Of a stretch of DNA of 64,000 nucleotides, positions 26,169-35,438 are shown one piece after another. This DNA is from Planococcus sp. CP5-4_YE (GTDB taxonomy: Bacteria > Bacillota > Bacilli > Bacillales_A > Planococcaceae). The position numbers and the translations under genes were made by a program. Position 1 is the stretch's first letter; every line of letters starts with the position of its first letter. The stretch covers positions 1-64,000 of the forward strand of contig NZ_JAHPZO010000007.1 in the NCBI RefSeq assembly GCF_019042655.1, read 5' to 3'. Under the pieces are notes generated by a model. The model was not told the origin of the DNA. It searched no databases and was given only the letters and a program-made list of their open reading frames with translations.

Positions 26169-27356
26169 ATGATGACACAGCCAGATTTGCTGCAAAACTA
26201 TCAGGATATCTTTCAGACCGCTGACAAACCGCGTTCTTTTTTCGCACCCGGCCGCATCAATTTGATTGGTGAACATACCGATTATAACGGTGGCCATGTG
26301 TTTCCAGCCGCCATCTCACTCGGTACTTACGCCATCGCCAGGAAGCGCACCGACCAAACATTGCGTTTTTATTCAATGAACTTTCCGGATGCCGGAATTA
26401 TCGAGTGCACACTCAGCGATTTGTCTTTCAATTCCGATCACGACTGGGCGAACTTCCCAAAAGGCATGATCCATACTTTCATCGAAAACGGTTTTCCTAT
26501 TGCTACCGGCATGGATATCTTATTTTATGGCAATATTCCAAACGGCGCCGGCCTTTCCTCTTCCGCTTCCATTGAAATGGCGACAGGCGTGGTGCTAGAA
26601 GAGCTATTCGATTTGGAGATCGAGCGCCTGCAAATGATCCGCTTGGGCCAGAAAGTTGAAAATGACTACATCGGCGTCAATAGCGGCATCATGGACCAAT
26701 TCGCCATCGGCAAAGGCAAAAAAGACCATGCCATGCTATTGGATTGCCAGACGCTGGACTTCCATTACGCACCGGTCGAATTGAACGGCTATGAGATCGT
26801 CATCATCAATTCCAATAAACAACGCACGCTTGCCTCATCCAAATACAACGAACGCCGCAGCGAATGCGAACAGGCTTTGATGGATTTGCGGACAGAATTA
26901 CCAATCGATAGCCTTGGCGAACTGACCGGCGAACAATTCGAGCAGCATAAGCATTTGATTACTACCGACATCAACCGCAAGCGCGCCAAACACGCCGTCT
27001 ACGAAAATGAACGGACCGTGCGTGCGCTCAGCGAACTGGAGCATGGCCATATTGAAGCGTTCGGAAACTTAATGAATGCCTCCCATGTCTCTCTTCGTGA
27101 TGATTACGAAGTTACGGGCGCGGAACTCGATAAAATCGCCGAAACGGCCTGGGGCCATCCCGGTGTCATTGGCGCACGGATGACCGGGGCGGGATTCGGC
27201 GGCTGTGCAATCGCTATCGTCGAGCAGGCGCATATCGACAGTTTTAAAAAAAACCTGACAACAGTCTATAGCGAAGATTTCGGCTATCCCCCATCATTTT
27301 ATGAAACGAAGATCTCTGACGGGGCAAAAGAGCTAGTAGAGGAGTGGCAATTATGA
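26169..27356 (+). CDS. galK: Galactokinase
   Basis: 395 residues of the GHMP kinase family. The galactokinase signature '[22 protein letters not shown]' (shown here in part; residues 30-51) and ATP motif '[10 protein letters not shown]' are intact, and the C-terminal '[14 protein letters not shown]' motif is present. It phosphorylates alpha-D-galactose at C1 with ATP, the first step of the Leloir pathway. GGAGGGAC precedes tandem ATG codons at 26169 and 26172. First gene of galK-galE-galT. Confidence 0.97.
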   Translation: MMTQPDLLQNYQDIFQTADKPRSFFAPGRINLIGEHTDYNGGHVFPAAISLGTYAIARKRTDQTLRFYSMNFPDAGIIECTLSDLSFNSDHDWANFPKGMIHTFIENGFPIATGMDILFYGNIPNGAGLSSSASIEMATGVVLEELFDLEIERLQMIRLGQKVENDYIGVNSGIMDQFAIGKGKKDHAMLLDCQTLDFHYAPVELNGYEIVIINSNKQRTLASSKYNERRSECEQALMDLRTELPIDSLGELTGEQFEQHKHLITTDINRKRAKHAVYENERTVRALSELEHGHIEAFGNLMNASHVSLRDDYEVTGAELDKIAETAWGHPGVIGARMTGAGFGGCAIAIVEQAHIDSFKKNLTTVYSEDFGYPPSFYETKISDGAKELVEEWQL

Positions 27357-28354
27357 GTGTATTGGTATTAGGCGGAGCAGGCTATATCGGTTCTCACGCG
27401 GTCTATCAATTGATCGACCAAGGCATGCAGGTCGTGGTCGTCGACAATTTGGAGAACGGGCACCGGCAAGCGGTCCATCCGGAAGCTGTTTTTTACGAAG
27501 GCGATATCCGGGATGCGGACTTCTTGGATAGAGTATTCGAAAACGAGTCAATCGATGAAGTTCTTCATTTTGCGGCCAATTCACTGGTCGGCGAATCGAT
27601 GGAAAATCCGTTAAAGTACTTTGACAATAACGTATACGGCACACAAGTGCTTTTGCAGGCCATGACAAAACACGGCGTGAAGAACATCGTCTTTTCTTCG
27701 ACGGCCGCCACTTACGGCGAGCCAGAAGCCGTACCGATCACCGAAACGATGCCGACGCAGCCGACCAACACTTACGGCGAAACCAAACTGACGATGGAAA
27801 AAATGATGAAATGGACGTCTGTGGCGCATGAGTTGAACTTTGTTTCCTTGCGCTATTTCAACGTTGCAGGCGCTCGGGCGACAGGTGAAATCGGAGAAGA
27901 TCACCGCCCAGAATCTCACCTCGTTCCGATCATTTTGCAGGCAGCCCTCGGGCAGCGTGAGGAAATCACCGTTTTCGGCGACGATTACGACACCCCGGAC
28001 GGCACCTGCATCCGTGACTACGTCCATATCGAAGATCTCGTCAACGCCCACTTGTTGGCACTTGAATACTTACGGAACGGCGGAGAAAATGATGTCTTCA
28101 ACCTCGGCAGTAGCCAAGGGTTCTCGGTAAATGAAATGATTTCTGCCGCCCGCTCTGTCACCGGCAAGGACATTCCGGTGAAAATCGGACCGCGCCGTTC
28201 AGGCGACCCAAGTATTCTTGTCGCCAGCACAGAAAAAGCGACACGCATTCTCGGCTGGCATCCAAGCCATACCTCGGTGACGAAAATCATTGAAGATGCC
28301 TGGAACTGGCATTCCGCTCACCCTGCAGGCTACGGAGAAGAGGTTAAACTATGA
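27353..28354 (+). CDS. galE: UDP-glucose 4-epimerase
   Basis: 333 residues from the ATG at 27353, which overlaps the galK stop by 4 bp (ATGA) with GAGGAGTGG upstream; a start at 27344 would have no ribosome site. NAD-binding '[13 protein letters not shown]' leads the protein, the catalytic Ser-Tyr-Lys triad is visible in '[11 protein letters not shown]' and '[12 protein letters not shown]', and 'RYFNVAGA' is the usual sugar-site block. It interconverts UDP-galactose and UDP-glucose. Coupled on both sides. Confidence 0.97.
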   Translation: MSVLVLGGAGYIGSHAVYQLIDQGMQVVVVDNLENGHRQAVHPEAVFYEGDIRDADFLDRVFENESIDEVLHFAANSLVGESMENPLKYFDNNVYGTQVLLQAMTKHGVKNIVFSSTAATYGEPEAVPITETMPTQPTNTYGETKLTMEKMMKWTSVAHELNFVSLRYFNVAGARATGEIGEDHRPESHLVPIILQAALGQREEITVFGDDYDTPDGTCIRDYVHIEDLVNAHLLALEYLRNGGENDVFNLGSSQGFSVNEMISAARSVTGKDIPVKIGPRRSGDPSILVASTEKATRILGWHPSHTSVTKIIEDAWNWHSAHPAGYGEEVKL

Positions 28355-29847
28355 TTCACCAAACCCTTGCCGGACTCATCCATAAAGCCTTGGCAACTGG
28401 ATTGATCGAAGCAGACGATATCGATTACGCCCGCAACCAGGTGATGCACTTGCTTGAACTGGACGCCTTCCCGGAAGAAGCTGTCGAGCCAACGGACGAC
28501 AGCATCCCCAATTTATTGGAAGAGCTTATCGACTACGCAGTTGAAAACGGCGTCATCCAAAATCTCTTGGATGACAAGGAAATGCTGTCGGCAAATATCA
28601 TGAACTGTTTCGTCGCCAGGCCTTCCGCCATCAATGCCGCGTTTAACGACAAATACGCGGAATCGCCAATCGCTGCGACCGATTACTTTTACAAACTAAG
28701 CCAAAACAGCAATTATATCCAAATGAACCGGATCCGAAAAAACATTTCCTATAAACACGGCAGCCCTTACGGTGAGATGGACATTACGATCAACTTGTCC
28801 AAACCGGAAAAAGACCCGGAACAAATCAAACGCGAACGCGAAATGAAGCAAACGCTCAGCTACCCGAAATGTTTATTGTGCAAGGAAAACGAAGGCTACG
28901 TGGGGCGAGTCGGCTATCCTTCACGCGCCAACCACCGCGTCGTCAAGATTCCGCTCACCGGGGAAAATTGGTATTTCCAATACTCGCCTTATGTCTATTA
29001 TAATGAACACAGCATCCTTCTATCCGAAGAACACCGCGACATGAAAATCGACCGCGGCGGCTTTGAACGATTGCTGAAGTTTACAGAACAGTTTCCCCAC
29101 TACTTCGTCGGTTCGAATGCCGATTTGCCGATTGTCGGCGGATCCATCTTGAGCCATGATCATTACCAGGCAGGCCGTTATGAATTCGCGATGACGCGCG
29201 CTGAAGATGCGTTTAAATTCCGCTTGGATTCATTCCCGGATATCAGGGCCTCTGTCGTCAACTGGCCGATGTCGGTCATTCGCTTGAGAGGCGGAAACAT
29301 CGATGAACTAGTGGATGCCGCAGATGAGATTTTGCAAATCTGGAAGCACTATTCGGATGAAGCGGCAGACGTCATCGCCTTCACCGGGGATACGCCGCAT
29401 AATACGATCACACCGATTGCCAGAGGACGCGACGGGCTGTTCGAAATCGATTTGGTGTTGAGAAACAACCGCACGACACAGCAGCATCCTGGGGGGATTT
29501 TCCATCCCCATGCAGATGTCCATCACATCAAAAAAGAGAATATCGGCTTGATCGAAGTGATGGGGCTCGCAGTCCTGCCGCCGCGCTTGAAACAGGAACT
29601 GGAACAAATCCAGGACTTCCTGCTGGGCCAGGCCAGCCGCGTAGAACCTGCCCATCTCGACTGGGCCGAGCAGTTAAAAGCGCAATCCGGCCCCATCGCG
29701 AACCGCGAACAAGCCGAAACGCTCGTGCGGGAAGAATTGGGCAAGAAATTCGTCCGGATCTTGGAAGACGCCGGTGTATTGAAAGGACAACAAGCATTCG
29801 AACGATTTATTCATGCAATCAATGAGCAACCGGCAAAAACCGTTTAA
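28351..29847 (+). CDS. galT: UDP-glucose--hexose-1-phosphate uridylyltransferase (class II GalT)
   Basis: 498 residues, the length of the Firmicute class II GalT rather than the 350-residue E. coli type. It starts on the ATGA shared with galE. Blocks such as '[23 protein letters not shown]', '[19 protein letters not shown]' (the active-site H-D-H) and '[29 protein letters not shown]' are typical (long blocks shown in part by key residues). It exchanges UMP between UDP-glucose and galactose-1-phosphate. Third gene of the Leloir operon. Confidence 0.95.
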   Translation: MIHQTLAGLIHKALATGLIEADDIDYARNQVMHLLELDAFPEEAVEPTDDSIPNLLEELIDYAVENGVIQNLLDDKEMLSANIMNCFVARPSAINAAFNDKYAESPIAATDYFYKLSQNSNYIQMNRIRKNISYKHGSPYGEMDITINLSKPEKDPEQIKREREMKQTLSYPKCLLCKENEGYVGRVGYPSRANHRVVKIPLTGENWYFQYSPYVYYNEHSILLSEEHRDMKIDRGGFERLLKFTEQFPHYFVGSNADLPIVGGSILSHDHYQAGRYEFAMTRAEDAFKFRLDSFPDIRASVVNWPMSVIRLRGGNIDELVDAADEILQIWKHYSDEAADVIAFTGDTPHNTITPIARGRDGLFEIDLVLRNNRTTQQHPGGIFHPHADVHHIKKENIGLIEVMGLAVLPPRLKQELEQIQDFLLGQASRVEPAHLDWAEQLKAQSGPIANREQAETLVREELGKKFVRILEDAGVLKGQQAFERFIHAINEQPAKTV

Positions 29848-29890
29848 GTACGATGGAACCAATGCACTTACATACATGGGAGGGATTTAG

Positions 29891-30988
29891 ATGGCAGGCT
29901 TAAACTTAATGAATATACGAAAAGAATACGAAAAAGGGGTCGTTTCCGTTCAGGATTTCAATCTAGAAATCCGCGACAAGGAGTTTCTCGTGCTCGTTGG
30001 CCCTTCAGGCTGCGGCAAGTCCACTACCTTGCGGATGATCGCAGGTTTGGAAGAAATCACGGATGGCGACTTATACATCGGCGACAAACGCGTCAATGAC
30101 GTCTCGCCAAAAGACCGCGATATCGCGATGGTGTTCCAAAACTATGCACTGTATCCGCATATGAGCGTTTACGACAATATGGCGTTCAGCTTGAAACTGC
30201 GCAAGATGAAAAAAGACGAGATCAAAACACGCGTTTCAAATGCCTCGAGCATTCTCGGCCTTGATGATTATTTGGATCGCAAACCGAAAGCGCTCTCAGG
30301 CGGACAGCGCCAGCGTGTCGCTCTCGGTCGTGCCATTGTGCGCGATGCTGAAGTATTCTTGATGGATGAGCCTTTGTCCAACTTGGATGCCAAACTGCGC
30401 GTACAGATGCGCACGGAGATCCAAAAATTGCATCGCCGCCTGCAAACAACGACTGTCTATGTTACGCATGACCAAACAGAAGCGATGACTATGGCGACTC
30501 GCCTCGTTGTCATGAAGGACGGCTTTATCCAGCAAGTCGGCTCGCCGAAAGAAGTATACGACAAGCCGGACAATATGTTCGTCGGCGGTTTCATCGGCTC
30601 GCCGTCCATGAACTTCCTGCGCGGGAAAATCGTTGGCGATTCGTTCGTCATGGGCGATGTCAAAGTGCTCGTCCCTGAAGGCAAGCTTGCGACACTGCGC
30701 GACCAGGGCTATAAAGACAAGGAAATCGTCCTCGGCATCCGTCCGGAAGACATCCACGATGAACCTTTGTTCCTTGACCATTCCCCACATACAAAAGTGA
30801 AAGCTTATGTAGAAGTGGCGGAGTTGATGGGCTCTGAAATCATTCTTTACTCGAATGTGAATGAGCAGGATTTCGTTGCGCGCGTAGATGCACGCTTCAA
30901 TGTAGAATCCGGCCAGACGATCGACATGGCCTTCGATATGAATAAAGCTCATTTCTTCGATAGCGAATCCGAATTGCGCATTAAATAA
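29891..30988 (+). CDS. msmX: ABC transporter ATP-binding protein for oligosaccharide import (MsmX/UgpC type)
   Basis: 365 residues. The nucleotide-binding domain has Walker A 'GPSGCGKSTT', signature 'LSGGQRQRVALGRA', Walker B 'VFLMDEPLSNLD' and H-loop 'VTHDQ'. The C-terminal OB/TOBE regulatory domain is typical of MalK/MsmX. In Bacilli MsmX serves several sugar importers that lack their own ATPase; the galactoside importer at 37.9-41.1 kb lacks one, so this is its likely energy subunit. It follows galT by 43 bp with its own GGGAGGG site, and a terminator follows. Confidence 0.93.
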   Translation: MAGLNLMNIRKEYEKGVVSVQDFNLEIRDKEFLVLVGPSGCGKSTTLRMIAGLEEITDGDLYIGDKRVNDVSPKDRDIAMVFQNYALYPHMSVYDNMAFSLKLRKMKKDEIKTRVSNASSILGLDDYLDRKPKALSGGQRQRVALGRAIVRDAEVFLMDEPLSNLDAKLRVQMRTEIQKLHRRLQTTTVYVTHDQTEAMTMATRLVVMKDGFIQQVGSPKEVYDKPDNMFVGGFIGSPSMNFLRGKIVGDSFVMGDVKVLVPEGKLATLRDQGYKDKEIVLGIRPEDIHDEPLFLDHSPHTKVKAYVEVAELMGSEIILYSNVNEQDFVARVDARFNVESGQTIDMAFDMNKAHFFDSESELRIK

Positions 30989-30992
30989 AAGG

Positions 30993-31022
30993 AAACCCGG
31001 CCAAAGTTCTGGCCGGGTTTTT
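30993..31022 (+). terminator. Terminator of the galKET-msmX operon
   Basis: 11-bp perfect stem (30993-31003 with 31010-31020), 6-nt loop, then TTTTTC. Directly after the msmX stop. Confidence 0.93.
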
Positions 31023-31044
31023 CTGTATGTAGAGAAACTCAGGA

Positions 31045-31240
31045 AACCGTATTTTCCGAAGCTTATCGCTCGCTTTCCGTGGGCTCGCGCCCAAGCCTCC
31101 TCAGTCGCTGTGCGCCTTGCGGGGTCTCGGTCGTCTCGCTGATCCACAGGAAAGATAAGGTCGAACTACGTGAGAGCTTATCTTTGCGAAGTAATGCGCA
31201 GCATTATTGAGCAGAAGGGGTTACGAGTGGACGCTTCTCC
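31045..31240. repeat. Dispersed structured repeat, short version
   Basis: The stretch begins near CGTATTTTCCGAAG, continues with the GC-rich core CGCTTTCCGTGGGCTCGC and GCGGGGTCTCGG, and ends with a hairpin whose arms AAGATAAG (31152-31159) and CTTATCTT (31177-31184) are perfectly complementary, followed by TTTGCGA and GAGCAG. The same order of blocks, with different but again complementary arms, occurs at 41.4-41.85 kb and in part at 37.7 and 63.2 kb. Confidence 0.7.
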
Positions 31241-31350
31241 AAGCCACTTGACTATTTCACTCAGATTAAGATTGAGTAAAATATCTACCTCATGCAATTT
31301 AAAAAGCTTTGTTTATTCTATTCAATACTCCACAAAAATTTCCACCAATA

Positions 31351-31416
31351 AAAACCCATGCACCCGCCCCCCACCATTGGATTGATTCCAATAGCCGGAC
31401 GCTGTGCATGGGTTTT
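31351..31416 (-). terminator. Terminator of the galactosidase operon
   Basis: 12-bp perfect stem (31351-31362 with 31405-31416) with a long loop containing a second small hairpin; on the minus strand it is followed by TTTTTATT. It follows the GH42 stop at 31440. Confidence 0.85.
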
Positions 31417-31439
31417 CTGTTTGCTTCTATTGCAACTGC

Positions 31440-33470
31440 TTATACTTTCGCTAAGATGTATACGCCTTTTGCTTCGAGTTCCACCGTGCCGCTCAGTTGC
31501 TGGGCAGTCAGCAGTTCTTTATACTGACTGTCTTTCAAGTCGATCGATTTTGCTTTGTTGTTGTGGTTCAGTACGAACAAATAGGTCTGGCCGTCTTTGA
31601 CGCGTTCTGTCGTTTCGACGCCTTCTGGAACAGCGAGCAAGGGCTCGACGCCTGCTTCTTCGCATACTGTTTGCAGGAAATCGACGAGGAATTCTGCGTC
31701 CGGGCTCGAGGCCACGTACCAGGCTTTTCCTTTTCCAAATTCATTGACGGTAAGGACTGGCATGCCTTGATAGAAATCGGAGCCGTATTCAGCGACTGCT
31801 TGCGCGCCTTCTGTGTGGATCAAGTCGAACAGCAAATTGCAGGAATAGCTGCCGCTTAAACTTCCGCGCGATCCGTTCACGACGATTTCATTCGTTTCGT
31901 CCGGATGCAGCGCATCAATTTCTTCTGCCCAAATGCCGAGTACCTTGCGCAATTCGCCCGGGTAGCCGCCGAGTGTCACGATATCCGTTTCGTTGACGAT
32001 GCCGCTGAAGAACGTCGTGATGAACGTGCCGCCATTTTCGACGAAGCGCTCGACTTTTGCCGCGTAGCCTTCTTTCACCATATACAAGACCGGCGCAATG
32101 ACGACGTCGTATTGGCTCAAGTCTTCCTCGACGCCGACCATGTCGACTTGGACGTTCAATTTATACAGCGCGTCGTAGTATTTATGGACTTCATTGACAT
32201 AATCAAGCGACACGGACGGCCCGCTCGATAGCTCTGTCGCCCAGCGGTTTTCCCAGTCAAAGACAATCGCCACTTTGGCGTTGACGCGCGCATCGAGCAA
32301 AGTATCGCCCAACTGGTTGAATTCACTGCCGATTTGCGCCACTTCGTTGAAGACACGCGTATTTTCATGCCCGACGTGTTCAATGACCGCTCCGTGGTAT
32401 TTCTCGCAAGCCCCGACCGAACGGCGCAGCTGGAAATAAAGGATCGTATCCGCCCCACGGCCGATTGCCTGGTAGCTCCACAAGCGCATGACGCCCGGGC
32501 GCTTCAAGGAGTTGTACGGCTGCCAGTTTTGCTGGCTCGGCGTCTGCTCCATCAGCATGAACGGCTGCCCGCTCTTCAAGCCGCGCATCAAATCATGCGT
32601 CATCGCCGTATAGCTGAACGGCGTATCGATCGCCGGGTAATTATCCCACGACACGACGTCCATTTCTTTCGCCCATTTGAAATAATCGAGCATCGGGTAA
32701 GTGCCCATTAAATTCGTTGTAATTGGGATATTCGGCGTATGCTTGCGGATCGCGTTGTACTCAAGCTTATAGCAATCGAGCAGGCTGTCCGACTGGAAGC
32801 GGCGGTAATCAAGAGAAATCCCTTGGAAGTCTGAGACATTGTCTTCGCGCTCTTCGCTGAGCATATTCGGCGCGACGATTTCGTCCCATTCATAGAATGT
32901 GTGGCCCCAGAAACCGGTATTCCACGCTTTGTTGAGCTTTTCAAGCGTGCCGTATTTATCGCTCAGCCACACGCGGAAAGCGTCTTGGCAATTGTCGCAA
33001 TAGCAATAGCCGCCGTATTCATTGGCCACATGCCAAATTAAGACTGCCGGATGGTCTTTGTAGCGTTCGGCCAGTTTGTCGGCGATTTTCTCGGAATACT
33101 CGCGGTAAGTCGGGCTGTTCGGACAGGAGTTGTGGCGGCTGCCGAATTTGCGTTTTCTGCCGTAGAAATCGACGCGCAAGACGTCCGGATATTTTTTCGC
33201 CATCCACGCCGGATGCGCGGCCGTGCTTGTCGCGAGGCATGTGTAAATGCCGTTCTCGTACAAACGGTTGATTTTGTCGTCAAGCCAGTCGAAATTGTAC
33301 GTGTCTTCGTTCGGCTGGTTGAGCGCCCATGAAAAGACGTTCAAGGTTGCGACGTCGATGCCCGCCAGTTTGAACATGCGCACATCTTCATCCCAGATTT
33401 CTTGTGAATCCCATTGTTCCGGGTTATAGTCCCCGCCGTGCCAAATCTTCGGCAATTTATCGTTGATCAT
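31440..33470 (-). CDS. Beta-galactosidase, glycoside hydrolase family 42
   Basis: 676 residues, no signal peptide, so cytoplasmic. The TIM barrel shows the acid/base Glu151 in 'IWHVANEYGG' and nucleophile Glu308 in 'FMLMEQTPS'. Cys116, Cys156, Cys158 and Cys161 match the GH42 zinc cluster. The C-terminal part holds the trimerisation and beta domains. It should release galactose from short beta-galactosides brought in by the adjacent importer. It starts 31 bp after the GH35 gene and is the last gene of the run. GH42 enzymes are well known from planococci. Confidence 0.96.
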   Translation of the reverse strand: MINDKLPKIWHGGDYNPEQWDSQEIWDEDVRMFKLAGIDVATLNVFSWALNQPNEDTYNFDWLDDKINRLYENGIYTCLATSTAAHPAWMAKKYPDVLRVDFYGRKRKFGSRHNSCPNSPTYREYSEKIADKLAERYKDHPAVLIWHVANEYGGYCYCDNCQDAFRVWLSDKYGTLEKLNKAWNTGFWGHTFYEWDEIVAPNMLSEEREDNVSDFQGISLDYRRFQSDSLLDCYKLEYNAIRKHTPNIPITTNLMGTYPMLDYFKWAKEMDVVSWDNYPAIDTPFSYTAMTHDLMRGLKSGQPFMLMEQTPSQQNWQPYNSLKRPGVMRLWSYQAIGRGADTILYFQLRRSVGACEKYHGAVIEHVGHENTRVFNEVAQIGSEFNQLGDTLLDARVNAKVAIVFDWENRWATELSSGPSVSLDYVNEVHKYYDALYKLNVQVDMVGVEEDLSQYDVVIAPVLYMVKEGYAAKVERFVENGGTFITTFFSGIVNETDIVTLGGYPGELRKVLGIWAEEIDALHPDETNEIVVNGSRGSLSGSYSCNLLFDLIHTEGAQAVAEYGSDFYQGMPVLTVNEFGKGKAWYVASSPDAEFLVDFLQTVCEEAGVEPLLAVPEGVETTERVKDGQTYLFVLNHNNKAKSIDLKDSQYKELLTAQQLSGTVELEAKGVYILAKV

Positions 33471-33501
33471 TTGATTCCATCCCTTCTATAATAGCCATCA
33501 C

Positions 33502-35226
33502 TCAGCTTAGCTTCGGTTCATCCAGAAATTGGATTTGATCCGTCTCGGTATGCTCTAGTTCCAGTACGACGATTTCATTGTGTTGTTTTTTCAATAATGG
33601 GCCTGGCAAATATAGGCGTTGCTGGGGCCCTGCGGTGTTCCAGTAGCGGCCGAGGTTAAAGCCATTGATGAAGACATTGCCTTTGGTGAATCCGTGCGTG
33701 TCGACATAGGTGTCCAAGCCTTCTGCAGCATCGAACGAGCCGCGGAAGAATTTCGGGAAGCGCACGTCCTGCTCTGTGCCATAGTTTTTTGGCAAGTGTT
33801 CGAGTTCCACTTTAAACATCTCCCAATGGAAGAAATACTGTTCGCCGAGCCATAAATTGTTAACCAAGCCTTTCGGGTCAGTCAAATGCTCCCCATAATT
33901 GGCGCGACCCATGTTTTCCACAAGAATCTCGAGCGTGTTCACCGCTTCCGGGAAATCGAGTGTCAGCATTTTTTCATCGTCGTTGATATATGTCGTTGCG
34001 ACGTGGCGGCCGTTGATGTACATAAAGCCGCGGTCGCGGATGTCTTTTGAACTGACTTTCAACTCTCCCCGCCGGTTAACGGTCGTGCGGTACAGCGTGT
34101 AGCCGTAATTCTGGCCGATTTCTTCCATTGACAGCGGCACAATATGCTCGACCTTGTCGCTGATATCTTCCAACACATCGAACAAGCTAGCTGATTCGGT
34201 CAGCGTGACCGTTCCATACGCTTTCGTAGAGACACTTTCCACGAAATCGGCTGGTACTTCCCGATACTCGCTTAAGACTTTTTTAACCGCCTTATATTTT
34301 TCGGTGATCGCTCCGCCTTCTGTCAGCAAGCTGTCGTAATCGTAGCTGGTGATCGTCGGGTAGTAGATATCGTAATGGTTGGCGCCGTTCATGAAACCAA
34401 AGTTCGTGCCGCCATGGAACATATAGAAATTGACCGAGATGTTCTTTTCCATGATTTCCTTGAACACTGAAGCGACATCGTCCCCGCTCCGCACGGTATG
34501 TTCCCCGGACCAATAATCAAACCAGCCGATCCAAAACTCGGCAACCATCTTCGGCGAACCCGGTTTGAACGCTTCGAGCACATCGAACGATTCGTTCACG
34601 CGCGACCCGAAGTTCAGGGTCGTTGTCACACCTGGCATCGAGCCTTGTGTGATAAAATCCGGGCCGTCTGAGGTGAACAAGAAAGTGTCGAGTCCGTGGT
34701 GTTCGTATTGGGCTTTAAAGAAATCAAGATAAGCCGAATCATTGCCGTATGCGCCGTATTCGTTTTCGATCTGCAGGGCGATGACCGGGCCACCGTTTTG
34801 GTATAAGTGCTTTTTGAATTTCGGCAGCAACTCCGCAAAATAATCTTCCACATGGCCAAGAAAAGCCGGATCGCTGCTTCGCAGAACCAGGTTTTTGTCT
34901 GTCATCAACCAGGACGGTAAGCCGCCCATTTCCCACTCTGCGCAAATATAAGGTGCTGGGCGCAAGATGACATATAGCCCCAAGCGATGAGCCAGCTCGA
35001 TAAAGCCTTCGATATCCGCCATTCCGGAAAAGTCGAAGTGACCTTTTTTCGGTTCATGGAAATTCCACGGAATATAGGTTTCAACTGTATTCAGCCCGAG
35101 CGCTTTTAATTTCTGCAAGCGATCTTCCCATTGTTCCGGCACGGTGCGAAAATAATGCATGCCGCCTGACAATATTTGGAACGGCTCTCCTTCAAAATAA
35201 AACGATCCATTTTTAGCAGTCAGCAC
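33502..35226 (-). CDS. Beta-galactosidase, glycoside hydrolase family 35
   Basis: 574 residues from a GTG start at 35226, which has AGGAGG seven bases upstream. The open frame extends to an ATG at 35280, but that lies inside the terminator of the gene before, so the shorter form is preferred. GH35 hallmarks: 'GGMHYFRTVPEQW', acid/base Glu156 in 'ALQIENEYG', nucleophile Glu230 in 'KMVAEFWIGWFD'. No signal peptide, so intracellular. It cleaves beta-1,3/1,4/1,6-linked galactose from oligosaccharide ends. Cotranscribed with the GH42 gene. Confidence 0.95.
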   Translation of the reverse strand: MLTAKNGSFYFEGEPFQILSGGMHYFRTVPEQWEDRLQKLKALGLNTVETYIPWNFHEPKKGHFDFSGMADIEGFIELAHRLGLYVILRPAPYICAEWEMGGLPSWLMTDKNLVLRSSDPAFLGHVEDYFAELLPKFKKHLYQNGGPVIALQIENEYGAYGNDSAYLDFFKAQYEHHGLDTFLFTSDGPDFITQGSMPGVTTTLNFGSRVNESFDVLEAFKPGSPKMVAEFWIGWFDYWSGEHTVRSGDDVASVFKEIMEKNISVNFYMFHGGTNFGFMNGANHYDIYYPTITSYDYDSLLTEGGAITEKYKAVKKVLSEYREVPADFVESVSTKAYGTVTLTESASLFDVLEDISDKVEHIVPLSMEEIGQNYGYTLYRTTVNRRGELKVSSKDIRDRGFMYINGRHVATTYINDDEKMLTLDFPEAVNTLEILVENMGRANYGEHLTDPKGLVNNLWLGEQYFFHWEMFKVELEHLPKNYGTEQDVRFPKFFRGSFDAAEGLDTYVDTHGFTKGNVFINGFNLGRYWNTAGPQQRLYLPGPLLKKQHNEIVVLELEHTETDQIQFLDEPKLS

Positions 35227-35276
35227 ATCGACGCCTCCTATGTATGGTGAAAATATTATTGTGTGGCCGGCATTAC

Positions 35277-35319
35277 GCAAAAAAGCTACGCTTTCCGGCG
35301 GGAGTCTTCGCTTTTTTGC
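35277..35319 (-). terminator. Terminator of the alpha-galactosidase gene
   Basis: 10-bp perfect stem GCAAAAAAGC (35277-35286) with GCTTTTTTGC (35310-35319). Its loop carries the CGCTTTCCGGCGGGAG block of the dispersed repeat family. It separates the alpha-galactosidase gene from the two beta-galactosidase genes. Confidence 0.7.
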
Positions 35320-35438
35320 TCCATGCCTAAGATGAAAACAATTTAAGTAAAGTCATTTTTCGTTAAAATTATCCGTTCATGACACGTCAAGGAGTTGCGC
35401 GACGAAATGCCAAGCACTTAATTACTAAAACACCTTAC

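Larger units (their letters stand above)
30989..31439. other. Intergenic region between msmX and the GH42 gene
   Basis: About 450 bp between converging transcripts. It holds the msmX terminator, the dispersed repeat (31045-31240), some AT-rich DNA and the GH42 terminator (31351-31416). The frames open here are parts of the repeat and are not considered genes. Confidence 0.7.

Noticed and set aside
30296..31147. 283-codon minus-strand frame
   Set aside because: It is antisense to most of msmX, whose ATPase motifs are all present, and it runs through the msmX terminator.
35227..35280. Upstream start (ATG at 35280) for the GH35 gene
   Set aside because: It lies within the terminator stem of the preceding gene and has no ribosome site, while AGGAGG precedes the GTG at 35226.
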